Assembly (NCBI GenBank): GCA_949592205.1
Contig: CATIUR010000001.1
Location: 263,412,250-263,476,249, forward strand
DNA: 64,000 bases
Source: Helichrysum umbraculigerum
Taxonomy: Eukaryota; Streptophyta; Magnoliopsida; Asterales; Asteraceae
Direction of reading: 5' to 3'
The position numbers and the translations under genes are program-made. A model generated the notes under the pieces. That model saw only the letters and a list, made by a program, of their open reading frames with translations, had not been told where the DNA came from and ran no database searches. Below, in pieces: positions 50,620-61,674 of this stretch (position 1 is its first letter; each line of letters begins with the position of its first letter).

Positions 50620-51818
50620 TGACCTAAAAAGTCATGTTTTTAGGCACATTATTCTGCACTTATTGGACTTATATTTGGTGAAATCATCTTAAAATATCTA
50701 TTATTTACTTAAAATCACCAAAGTGGTCTAATTATGGGCGTTGCTGTTAAAATCATCAAAAACATCCGTTTATCACGTAAAACGAGGCAAATAACGTCAC
50801 CTTAAATATTCCCTTCTTAATTTACTTATGGAATTAGATCTTAATTCATATTTTATGACTCCATAGGGAAATCCAAGACCGGAGGTGAAAGAATCAGAAG
50901 AAACGGACGAAAGACGGAGAAGATACAAAGTCTGGAAGCTCGCCGATCGTCATCCAGAACACGCAAAAGTTAAACACCTCCAAATTTGGCAAACTCAGTG
51001 CCATTAGAAGCGTAACGGAAAAACGAAGCCAACGGCGCAAGAATCAAGCAAATCGGAGCCCAAACGAAGAAGATACGGACGAACCAAGCAACCGAGAAAT
51101 CAGTGGAGGCCAAACGGAGCACCAACCCCCCCTGGACACCTAGGTACCGTATACGGTACCCTAGGTGCCGTATACGGCCCTATGGGTGCCGTATACGGGG
51201 GTGTTTGCCTTGTGAGGTGCCGTTTGACCCCCCTGGTCCGCTTGTCCCGTATGCTGCTTTGATGCTTGTATATGATGCTTCAAGGCTTGTACCAAGGCTT
51301 TCCTACTTTCCCTATAAATAGTCACCTCCATTTCTCATTTTCACACACCTCTCATCTCATTCTCATTCTCTCTCTAGAATTAGGTTAGCATTCTCTCTCT
51401 AGCACTACTCTTAGGAGTTAGATGAGAATTAGTAGGAAATTAGCGTCCTCTCTCTAGCACTACTCTTAGGAGTTAGAGGAGGATTAGTAGGGTAGCTTTT
51501 GTAATAGAGTTGGAACTCTTGGAGGATCTCCTTTGTAATATTGCTCAAGATATTTCAGAGCTCTGTCCGTGTAACCTTTCAACTGCTATTCAATCTACGC
51601 ATTACTTTCGGTTATTTCTATCCTTATCTTTCATAATGTTGCATGCTATTATTATGTTTGATTTAGGATACATTGCCATGATTAGTGAGTAGATTAGCTA
51701 TTGTGTTTGTTATGATGTAGTTAGCTTGTTAATACTTTGGGTGATGCTACTTTAAATACAATTTGGATAACATCGTTATGAAACAATGGAGGTAACGTTA
51801 TACGGCTTTCATTTGTAT

Positions 51819-52080
51819 TGTAACACCCTAGGCGAATCCCACATCGGCCGTGGACATGAGGGATTTGGGACTTATAAGGGTAACAAGGCGCTTAAATGAC
51901 ATAACGTGTTTTGGGACCACAAGTGGCAGATTGTCGCAAGAGCACGGATGTTAAGCGTGCTCAAGCGAGGGCAGATCCAGGATGGGTGACCATCCTGGGA
52001 AGTATGTGGTCGCCAAGAGCAAAGCCGTGCGCCTGCGGGCAAAGCGGACAATATTGTGTCATGGTAAGCGGGTTGTTTCA
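51819..52080 (+). repeat. Cassandra-type TRIM LTR with 5S-like promoter (plus copy)
   Basis: 262 bp, TGTAACACCC... TTGTTTCA, containing TCCCACATCGG and the 5S-like block that defines Cassandra. A tRNA-Met primer site TGGTATCAGAGC (52084-52095) follows directly, but the interior that comes next belongs to a chromovirus. Confidence 0.85.
51945..52003 (+). promoter_or_regulatory. 5S-rRNA-like internal promoter (box A, IE, box C)
   Basis: GATGTTAAGCGTGCTCAAGCG matches box A of plant 5S rRNA with few changes; GATGGGTGACC (51981-51991) and TCCTGGGAAGT (51993-52003) match the intermediate element and box C exactly. Spacing is as in 5S genes. This is the pol III type 1 promoter carried by Cassandra LTRs. 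The full 5S sequence is not present, so it is not a 5S gene. Confidence 0.88.
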
Positions 52081-52083
52081 AGT

Positions 52084-52095
52084 TGGTATCAGAGC
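52084..52095 (+). other. tRNA-Met primer-binding site
   Basis: TGGTATCAGAGC, separated from the Cassandra LTR by AGT, followed by chromovirus leader sequence. Confidence 0.85.
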
Positions 52096-52449
52096 ACGGT
52101 TTAAGGGATTCAGGTATTCACCATTAGTGGGTACTTGATCTTAGACCACTTTAATTATTGTATTGAGCATGATTTATAACTGTTATGTGTACAAGATTAT
52201 TTGTGCTAATGATTTTGAATCAAAGTGTGTCGTACAGACTTTGGATATATTATAATTTAATACGGTAATTAATGCGCCTGGCCAACGCAGTGATTATCAT
52301 ATTACATTATGGGTATCCATGGAAACTACGAGACATTAGAGGATAAGTTATTAGCTATTGTGAATGTTATGTGTTAGAAGTACAGATAAAGTAGACTTAT
52401 AATTGTTAAGTAAGTCGAGTTAATTTTACCATGTCTACTTTCAGTAAAG

Positions 52450-55400
52450 ATGAATGAGCGAGAAATAGATCTTACTCTTGGGTTTAACCCGAGTAATAGA
52501 GCTCAAGATGATGAGGCAGGAGGCAGTAGTGAAAGACCAAGGTCTCCTATTCCTGACACCGAATTGTCTTGGAAAGGTATAAAATCCCTTGTGTCTAAAG
52601 AGATTAGTCAAGCTCAAGAAGCATCTCTTCCTTTCTTAGTAACAACGATTACCAACACTGTAAGACAGATTGTGAGTGAAGAAATGCAGAAAGGGAGAGG
52701 AGAAGTAGTTATACCTAGACCAGGGGAAATCCCACAAGCTAATATTCAAGAAGAACAGAAAAAGATTAGTTATAGAGACTTTTCAGCCTGCAACCCACCC
52801 GATTATGAAGGTGATCTGGATCCAATCAAATGTTATCGTTGGATTTCAGAGGTAGAGGGGGCATTCGCTACTGTGGATTGTCCCAACAAGTTTAAAGTAA
52901 GGTATGCAGCTAATCTTTTGAAGAATCGTGCTAAGTGGTGGTGGAATGTACAGTGTAGAACCAAGGGTGATGATGCTATTAGCAAGTTAACTTGGGAAGA
53001 GTTTAAAGTGATGTTTGAAAGCACGTATTCTCAAGATGCAGATTTGAATAGAATTCGTCAAGAGTTTTTAGCTATGGAGCAAACAAATGAATCGGTGAAT
53101 GAGTTGGTGGGAAATTTTCTGGATAGAGCTCGTTTTTATCCAGAATATATGGATAACCCAAGGATGCATATAAATCATTTTCATAAAGTATTGAAAAAGG
53201 AAATCAGAAAGTATGTACTTCCAAAGAGATGTCAGACACTTGAAGAGATGATAGATGGAGCGCGATTCTAGGAATTGGAATTAAAGAAAGATGAACAAGT
53301 GGCGGCTGCCAAAAGAAAAAGTGATCAAAGTTCCGGTCCATCAAAGAAGTTTAAACCGAGTGGGAGTACAAAGAAGGATGATAGACTGGTGCCACCTGAA
53401 TGTAAAAAGTGCTATCGAAAACACTTTGGAGAATGCAAGTTTGGCACTAACGCATGTTATCAATGTGGGCAAGAAGGTCATTTTGGCCGAGATTGTCCAA
53501 ACCCAATTCGTGTATGTTATAATTGTTATGAACCGGGGCACATAAAATCAGAATGTCCGAAACTTGGGAACCGGCCTACTCCTTCAGCACCTCGAAGGAC
53601 TTCAGAAAAGAAAACTACATAAATTCCAAAGTCTAAAGGCCGTTCCTTCCAAATCACTACTGAAGAAGCTCAGCAAGCCCCCGATGTCCTGACAGGTACC
53701 TTTCTTGTAAATTTAATGCCTACACACGTATTATTTGATTCGGGAGCGTCGCGATCCTTTGTGTCAGAAAAGTTTAGTCAGAAATTCTATATTCCCCTTA
53801 CTGAGTTAGACACTCCACTGGACGTTGAGGTTGCAGATGATAGAATAGTTTATGTTGCTAATGTGTTCCGTGGGTGTCAACTACATATTAGTAATGAATC
53901 TTTTATTATTAATCTCATTCCAATGCCAATGGGTGAGTTTGATGTAGTAGTGGGTATGGATTGGCTAGGTAGGCATAATGCTATGATTCAGTGTGAGAAA
54001 AAGATTATCCGTATCAATACTCCAAGTGGGGGAGTGATTGATATTTATGGGGAAAAGAAAAAGCCTTCCTTATCCATATGTACCTTTGCTCGTGCCAAAC
54101 GTCATTTGTCATGTGGTTGTCAAGCCTTTTTGGCCCACGTGGTAGATTTTCAGAAAAGTGTTCCAAAACTCGTGGAGATTCCTGTTGTAAAAGAGTTTCC
54201 CGATGTTTTTCCTGACGAGCTACCGGGTATTCCACCCGATAGGCAAGTCGAATTTCGTATAGATCTTATCCCTGGAGCTACTCCTATTGCTAAGACTCCA
54301 TATAGACTTGCCCCTTCAGAAATGCAAGAATTGATGAAACAGTTACAAGAATTGTTAAATAAGGGGTTTATCTGTCCGAGTAGTTCTCCTTGGGGTGCTC
54401 CAATTTTGTTTGTTAAGAAAAAGGATGGTACAATGCGCATGTGTATAGATTATCGGGAATTGAATAAAGTCACCATCAAGAATAGGTATCCCTTACCTAT
54501 GATTGATGATTTGTTTGACCAGTTGCAAGGTGCCAGCTATTTTTCTAAGATTGACTTACGTTCTGGGTATCACCAACTCAAGGTTCGAGAAGAGGATGTG
54601 TCCAAAACAGCTTTTAGAACCAGATACGGTCATTATGAGTTTGTGGTGATGCCATTTGGTCTGACTAATGCACCAGCCGCTTTTATGGATTTTATGAATC
54701 GGGTATGTCGTCCAATGCTCGATAGATCTGTAATAGTGTTTATTGACGATATTCTTGTTTATTCTAAGTCTGCTGGTGAACATGAACTCCATTTGAGGCA
54801 GGTTTTGCAAATGTTACGTATTGAAAAGCTTTATGCCAAGTTCTCGAAATGTGAATTTTGGCTTCGTGAAGTTCATTTTCTAGGTCATGTTGTGAACAGT
54901 CAGGGAATTAAGGTCGATCCTACCAAAGTCGAGGCGGTGATGAAATGGGAACCCCCAACCAATCCGACTGAGGTAAGGAGTTTTCTGGGTTTAGCCGGGT
55001 ATTATAGACGGTTTATCCAGGATTTCTCTAAAATTGCTACTCCACTCACAAAGCTTACTCGTAAGAATATTAAGTATGAATGGAAAGATGAGCATGAACA
55101 GGCCTTCAGAACTCTTAAATTAAAGTTAAGTCAGGCACCTATCTTAGTACTTCCCGATGAAACTGAAGATATGGTTGTATATTGTGATGCCTCTTATAAT
55201 GGATTAGGTTGTGTATTGATGCAACGTAGAAGAGTAATAGCCTATGCCTCGAGACAGTTAAAAGAACATGAGAAAGGGTACCCGGCGCATGATTTAGAAT
55301 TGGCTGCAGTTGTCTTTGCCCTTAAAATATGGAGACATTATTTGTATGGGGTAAAGTGCACTATTTATACTGATCATAAAAGTCTTAAGTATTTCTTTGA

Positions 55401-57024
55401 TCAGAGAGATCTTAATATGAGACAGAGACGTTGGTTAGATTTGGTGAAGGATTATGATTGTGAAATCCTTTATCATCCTGGAAAAGCGAATGTAGTTGCA
55501 GATGCTCTCAGTAGAAAGGCAATGCATCATGCCTTGATTGTTAGATCTCTCCGAATTACAGTCTCTCCAATCTTGTTAGATCATATTAAAGAAGTGCAAC
55601 AAAATGCTTGGCGGAAAGGTGATTGGAAAGTAGAACGTATTAAAGGCCAAATTCAGAATATTGTTGAAGATTCCCGAGGATTAAAGACTCGATATGGCAG
55701 AATCTGGATTCCAAAGTCAATAGAGTTAAAGAAATTGCTGCTAGATGAGGCGCATAGATCCAGATATTCTATTCATCCTGGCGCCACTAAGATGTATTAT
55801 GATTTAAAAACAGATTATTGGTGGCCAGGTATGAAAAGAGAGATTGTTAAATACGTCGATCAATGTTTAACTTGTTTACAGGTGAAAGCAGAACATCAAA
55901 AGCCAATGGGAATGATGCAACCCTTGGATATTCCTGTATGGAAGTGGGAACATGTTACTATGGATCTAATCACCAAATTGCCAAAGACCCGACGCCAGCA
56001 TGATACAATTTGGGTTATTGTAGATAGATTAACAAAAAGTGCTATATTTCTGCCAATTAAAGAGACGTATACTTCAGAAGCACTTGCAGATTTGTACGTT
56101 CAGGAAGTGGTGGCACGTCATGGAGTACCTCTTTCCATTGTTTCTGACCGGGATAGTAGATTTACTTCCAGGTTTTGGAACAAGTTTCAAGAAGACTTGG
56201 GTACTCGCGTTAACTTAAGCACAGCTTTTCATCCGCAGACTGATGGTCAGAGTGAAAGAACTATTCAGACATTAGAAGACATGTTAAGAGCTTGTGCTAT
56301 TGATTTCGGTGGTAACTGGGATGAACATTTACCTTTGGCAGAGTTTTCATATAATAATAGTTACCACGCGAGTATAGGTATGCCACCCTATGAAATGTTA
56401 TATGGAAGAAAGTGTCGAACTCCAATTTGTTGGGGCGAGATTGGTCAGAGGGAATTGGGTAGTACTGATATTGTGCAGAAAACAGCTGAAAAGATTGACC
56501 AAGTCAGAGAACGGTTGAAAATGGCACAGGACCGTCAAAAGTCTTATGCCGATATTAGAAGACGCCCAATTGAATTTCAAGTTGGAGATAGAGTGATGTT
56601 AAAAGAATCTCCATGGAAAGGCATCATACGTTTCAGAAAATGAGGAAAGTTAAGTCCTCGATTTATTGGTCCTTTCAAAATTCTAGAAAGAGTAGGAAAA
56701 GTAGCTTATAGACTTGAGCTACCAGAAGAGTTAGCAGGAATCCACAGCACTTTCCACTTGTCATACTTAAGAAAATGTTTGGTGGATGAGGCGTTGTATG
56801 TACCTTTAGAAGAGATAGAGATCAATGACCAATTGAACTATGTAGAACAACCGATAATGATTCTAGAAGAGAAAGTTAAGAGATTGAGAAATAAAGATAT
56901 TAAGTTGTTCAAAGTTAAGTGGAAGCATAGAAAAGGATCAGAGTTTACATAGGAACCGGAGCATGAGATTGTTAAGTATTATCCGGCTTTGTATCAAGAA
57001 TGGATTGTGAGGACACAATCCTGA
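52450..57024 (+). pseudogene. Chromovirus-2 Gag-Pol polyprotein, 1,524 codons with four nonsense codons
   Basis: A single frame from ATG 52450 to TGA 57022 with no frameshift, broken only by TAG 53269, TAA 53620, TGA 56641 and TAG 56950. Domains in order: Gag with ANLLKNRAKWWWN and FHKVLKKEIRKYVLP; two zinc knuckles CYQCGQEGHFGRDC and CYNCYEPGHIKSEC; protease LFDSGASRSFVS (about 53731); RT with CIDYRELNKVTIKNRYPLP and FIDD (54739-54750); RNase H VVYCDASYNGLGC; integrase with AFHPQTDGQSERTIQTLE and GPPY-type core; a C-terminal chromodomain LFKVKWKHRKGSEFT-EPE. This order with a chromodomain marks a Ty3/gypsy chromovirus. TGA 56641 stands where relatives have Arg (CGA) and TAG 56950 where they have Trp (TGG), so both are point transitions. 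Catalytic residues of all enzymes remain. Confidence 0.93.
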
Positions 57025-57040
57025 TTAAGTGGGGGAGAGT
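57025..57040 (+). other. Chromovirus-2 polypurine tract
   Basis: TTAAGTGGGGGAGAGT lies directly between the pol stop and the TGTAACGCCCC start of the LTR. Confidence 0.85.
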
Positions 57041-59173
57041 TGTAACGCCCCAAAATTTTGTAAGTTTAAATTATATTATATGCATCTAGTTATTTAATTA
57101 TATGTATATAATGATATATTATGTGAAATAATTGTTATGTGTTAGACATAGTTAGTAGACTAGACATGTAAAGAAATTGAGTTAGAGGGTAGAAACTGTC
57201 ATATTAGTAAAGATGAGGGGTTTATGTGAAAATATTGTAGATAAAATCACTGTAATCTTCTATTACCTTCCATATACAGAAATTAAAAAGTTCAGTACGT
57301 ATGTGTATATGTGTGTGACGATTTGGGAGGGAAAAAGAAGAAGAACAAGATCAAGTTTTGGGTTAGGGTTTGATTAATTGAAGTTCTTAATCTTCAATTC
57401 AGTCTTCTAAGGTAAGAATCAACTCCCTACTTGTTTAAATTGATGTTAGGGTTTAAGAACTTAAAACCCTAAGTTAGTGATTCTCATGTTTAAGTGGGTA
57501 ATTGATTTTAATTAAGTTCCATACAAGTAGTTAAGCTAGAAAGAGTGATTATATCATGTTGGTTAGGTTAAAATATCTATGATCATATGTAAAAGGGTTG
57601 ATTGATTTATTTATTGTATGTGAAATCATCAACTTATGATATGTTTGGTGAATTGTAAGAATTATGATTAGAAAGAAGATGAATTGCCCATTTGATTATG
57701 ATCATAGGATAAGTGTATGGAACTTATGTTAGAAATATGGGTGTTATGTTATTTAGCACCTAAGTATTATGTAAGAAGTAAGAAAGAGTTAGTTAAATAT
57801 GTAAATGATAAGTGTTTATGTGATTATGTTAATAGGTGATCAAGTGTGCAAGAGTTCAAGTATTTGTTTGTACAAGTGAAAAGGTAAGTATATGGACATG
57901 TGGAACCAAGGAATGATTTATCATTTGCTTGGTGGTATCTAAGTAATGACTATGTCATTAGCTTAGTTTGATGTCAATTCTTCGGAATTTGGCATGTTAG
58001 ATGTTATGGATCCTTAACTTGTTGCAGATTTTAATTGTTAGAATCCATTTACTTACTAAGCATTTATGCTTATTCGTTGTGTTTAACATGTTACAGGAAG
58101 TTCAAGTAAGGTAAAGGAGGAATCGGGAAAGAAGATTGTCGAAAGCTAGTGGTGGAGCTCATTGCTTGGTTGGTAATGAGTTTTATCCCTTTTGATCATG
58201 CTCACGATACAATAACACCCCCGTTTGTAAAGTTTATGACATTAGTTAATGTTTGATAAAGTTAGTAAGTCTCACTTGTGTTGGGCATAATGTTTTGGTG
58301 AAGGTTAATGTTTTGGTTTAAGTTAATTTAGTGAGACTTGGAAATTTTATGCTTAAGTGAATATGAATGAAAAGTGTTTTGTTTGACTTTTAAAAGTCAA
58401 CTGAGTAAGAATGAATGCTATTGGTTAGTCAAAGATTGAAATGGGTCAATTTGGTGCCCAAATGGGTCATTAAGTGCTTAAGTGTCAAAATGGGTCAAGT
58501 TTGTCGAAAGTTAATGGTTTTGGTTCTCACGAGTTCTAATGTGATAGTTAAATGGATGGTCAAAAGTTGAAGGTCAGATTTGCATTGGTTTAGAATTCGA
58601 CATGTTGATATTTTTGGTCAAAAATGGTCGAAAACTAGTTTACGTGTCAAAATGGGTTAAAACGAGAATTTTGAAAAAGTGAAAGTTGAGTTATGTTCAT
58701 TTGATCATTTGGAATGTGTCTGCAAAATTTGGCGATCCCAGGTGTTGTAGATTAAAAGTTATGCGTTGTCAAAGTTCGGTTCTTGGTCATAAAATGTGCA
58801 GGTTCAGGAATGCTGCTGTACCAGTGGGAATACGATCGTATTCCCATGAATCCGATCGTACTCCCGTGAATACGGCGTACTCCTGGACCGTATTCCCAAA
58901 TCAAAGGTCTGTTACTGAGTTGTTCAAAAAAGAGCAGGGAATACGACGTATTCCCAAGAATACGATCGTATTCAAATGAATCCGATCGTATTCAAGGGAA
59001 TACGATCGTACTCAGAGTTTTTCAGAAGTTTGTTATTTTTAGTCCAATTAAAATTGTGAAATGAATTACGAATGGTATGAGATAAAGTAATAACCAGTGT
59101 TTTGGGACCATTATAAGTAAGTACAAGTAATTAAAAGCGTAAAAAAAAAAAAATCACGTTTCGGGGTGTTTCA
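57041..59173 (+). repeat. Chromovirus-2 LTR, plus copy
   Basis: 2,133 bp, TGTAACGCCCC to GGGGTGTTTCA. From 58826 to about 59015 there are seven variants of a GAATACGATCGTATTC word, one of them a perfect 20-bp palindrome (58826-58845). The small frames here are accidental. Confidence 0.9.
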
Positions 59174-59182
59174 AGTCATAAC
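59174..59182. other. 9-bp junction between two 3' LTR ends
   Basis: AGTCATAAC joins the end of the plus chromovirus LTR to the end of the minus Cassandra LTR. AGT equals the spacer after an LTR in this element (52081-52083), and CATAAC is the inverse of GTTATG, the spacer plus first primer-site bases at 59530-59524. Confidence 0.6.
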
Positions 59183-59444
59183 TGTAACAACCCGCTTACC
59201 ATGACACAATATTGTCCGCTTTGCCCGCAGGCGCACGGCTTTGCTCTTGGCGACCACATACTTCCCAGGATGGTCACCCATCCTGGATCTGCCCTCGCTT
59301 GAGCACGCTTAATATCCGTGCTCTTGCGACAATCTGCCACTTGTGGTCCCAAAACGCGTTGTGTCATTTAAGTGCCTTGTTACCCTTATAAGTCCCAAAT
59401 CCCTCATGTCCACGGCCGATGTGGGATTCGCCTAGGGTGTTACA
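59183..59444 (-). repeat. Cassandra-type LTR, minus copy
   Basis: 262 bp, a near-identical inverted copy of 51819-52080 (only a handful of differences, for example GATGTTAAG to GATATTAAG in box A), with the 5S-like block at 59318-59261. Confidence 0.88.
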
Positions 59445-59530
59445 ACTCACCCACCCTTGGGGACTCATCGTCCTCGATGAGGTTTGCCCCACCATCCCGA
59501 CGGCACATGAGTTGCTCTGATACCATAACT
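59445..59530 (-). mobile_element. Cassandra internal region
   Basis: On the minus strand the order is AGTTA spacer, TGGTATCAGAGC (59525-59514, tRNA-Met primer site), 50 bp including CATCGAGGACGATGAG, then a polypurine-like CCCCAAGGGTGGGTGAGT directly before the Cassandra LTR. 86 bp with no coding capacity, as expected of a TRIM. Confidence 0.8.
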
Positions 59531-61674
59531 TGAAACACCCCGAAACGTGAAATTTTTTTTTTTTTTTTTTTTTACGCTTTTAATTACTTGTACTTACTTA
59601 TAATGGTCCCAAAACACTGGTTATTACTTTATCTCATACCATTCGTAATTCATTTCACAATTTTAATTGGACTAAAAATAACAAACTTCTGAAAAACTCT
59701 GAGTACGATCGTATTCCCTTGAATACGATCGGATTCATTTGAATACGATCGTATTCCTGGGAATACGTCGTATTCCCTGCTCTTTTTTGAACAACTCAGT
59801 AACAGACCTTTGATTTGGGAATACGGTCCAGGAGTACCCCGTATTCACGGGAGTACGATCGGATTCATGGGAATACGATCGTATTCCCACTGGTACAGCA
59901 GCATTCCTGAACCTGCACATTTTATGACCCAGAACCGAACTTTGACAACGCATAACTTTTAATCTACAACACCTGGGATCGCCAAATTTTGCAGACACAT
60001 TCCAAATGATCAAATGAACATAACTCAACTTTCACTTTTTCAAAATTCTCGTTTTAACCCATTTTGACACGTAAACTAGTTTTCGACCATTTTTGACCAA
60101 AAATATCAACATGTCGAATTCTAAACCAACGCAAATCTGACCTTCAACTTTTGACCATCCATTTAACTATCACATTAGAACTCGTGAGAACCAAAACCAT
60201 TAACTTTCGACAAACTTGACCCATTTTGACACTTAAGCACTTAATGACCCATTTGGGCACCAAATTGACCCATTTCAATCTTTGACTAACCAATAGCATT
60301 CATTCTTACTCAGTTGACTTTTAAAAGTCAAACAAAACACTTTTCATTCATATTCACTTAAGCATTAACATTTCCAAGTCTCACTAAATTAACTTAAACC
60401 CAAACATTAACCTTCACCAAAACATTATGCCCAACACAAGTGAGACTTACTAACTTTATCAAACATTAACTAATGTCATAAACTTTACAAACGGGGGTGT
60501 TATTGTATCGTGAGCATGATCAAAAGGGATAAAACTCATTACCAACCAAGCAATGAGCTCCACCACTAGCTTTCCACAATCTTCTTTCCCGATTCCTCCT
60601 TTACCTTACTTGAACTTCCTGTAACATGTTAAACACAACAAATAAGCATAAATGCTTAGTAAGTAAATGGATTCTAACAATTAAAATCTGCAACAAGTTA
60701 AGGATCCATAACATCTAACATGCCAAATTCTGAAGAATTGACATCAAACTAAGCTAATGACATAGTCATTACTTAGATACCACCAAGCAAATGATAAATC
60801 ATTCCTTGGTTCCACATGTCCATATACTTACCTTTTCACTTGTACAAACAAATACTTGAACTCTTGCACACTTGATCACCTATTCACATAATCACATAAA
60901 CACTTATCATTTACATATTTAACTAACTCTTTCTTACTTCTTACATAATACTTAGGTGCTAAATCACATAACACCCATATTTCTAACATAAGTTCCATAC
61001 ACTTATCCTATGATCATAATCAAATGGGCAATTCATCTTCTTTCTAATCATAATTCTTACAATTCACCAAACATATCATAAGTTGATGATTTCACATACA
61101 ATAAATAAATCAATCAACCCATTTACATATGATCATAGATATTTTAACCTAACCAACATGATATAATCACTCTTTCTAGCTTAACTACTTGTATGGAACT
61201 TAATTAAAATCAATTACCCACTTAAACATGAGAATCACTAACTTAGGGTTTTAAGTTCTTAAACCCTAACATCAATTTAAACAAGTAGGGAGTTGATTCT
61301 TACCTTAGAAGACTGAATTGAAGATTAAGAACTTCAATTAATCAAACCCTAACCCAAAACTTGATCTTGTTCTTCTTCTTTTTCCCTCCCAAATCGTCAC
61401 ACACATATACACATACGTACTGAACTTTTTAATTTCTGTATATGGAAGGTAATAGAAGATTACAGGGATTTTATCTATAATATTTTCACATAAACCCCTC
61501 ATCTTTACTATTATGACAGTTTCTACCCTCTAACTCAATTTCTTTACATGTCTAGTCTACTAACTATGTCTAACACATAACAATTATTTCACATAATATA
61601 TCATTATATACATATAATTAAATAACTAGATGCATATAATATAATTTAAACTTACAAAATTTTGGGGCGTTACA
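59531..61674 (-). repeat. Chromovirus-2 LTR, minus copy
   Basis: 2,144 bp, the inverted partner of 57041-59173, about 99% identical by eye. The poly-A run near its 3' end differs in length. Ends GGGGCGTTACA and is followed by the duplication TGTAT. Confidence 0.9.

Larger units (their letters stand above)
51819..61674 (+). mobile_element. Composite Cassandra-chromovirus insertion with one target duplication
   Basis: The whole block is bounded by TGTAT at 51814-51818 and 61675-61679; across it the Athila-2 LTR reads on as TTTGTATAGCG. Order: Cassandra LTR (+), tRNA-Met site, chromovirus gag-pol, polypurine tract, 2.13-kb LTR (+), 9 bp, Cassandra LTR (-), Cassandra interior (-), tRNA-Met site (-), 2.14-kb LTR (-). 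The two Cassandra LTRs are nearly identical, and so are the two long LTRs, as expected for LTR pairs of one Cassandra and one chromovirus. Relative to normal elements, the 5' LTRs are swapped. One inversion between LTR/primer-site borders would turn it into an intact Cassandra next to an intact chromovirus. See findings for models. Confidence 0.85.

Noticed and set aside
51945..52003. A genuine 5S rRNA gene
   Set aside because: Only the promoter half matches 5S; flanks are Cassandra LTR, and the second copy sits in the inverted LTR.
51872..52081. Frames inside the Cassandra LTR and their mirror at 59176-59367
   Set aside because: They overlap the 5S-like promoter block; the LTR is non-coding in this family.
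58686..58979. 97-codon frame, mirrored at 59735-60028
   Set aside because: It lies inside the two inverted chromovirus LTRs; no domain and normal LTR composition.
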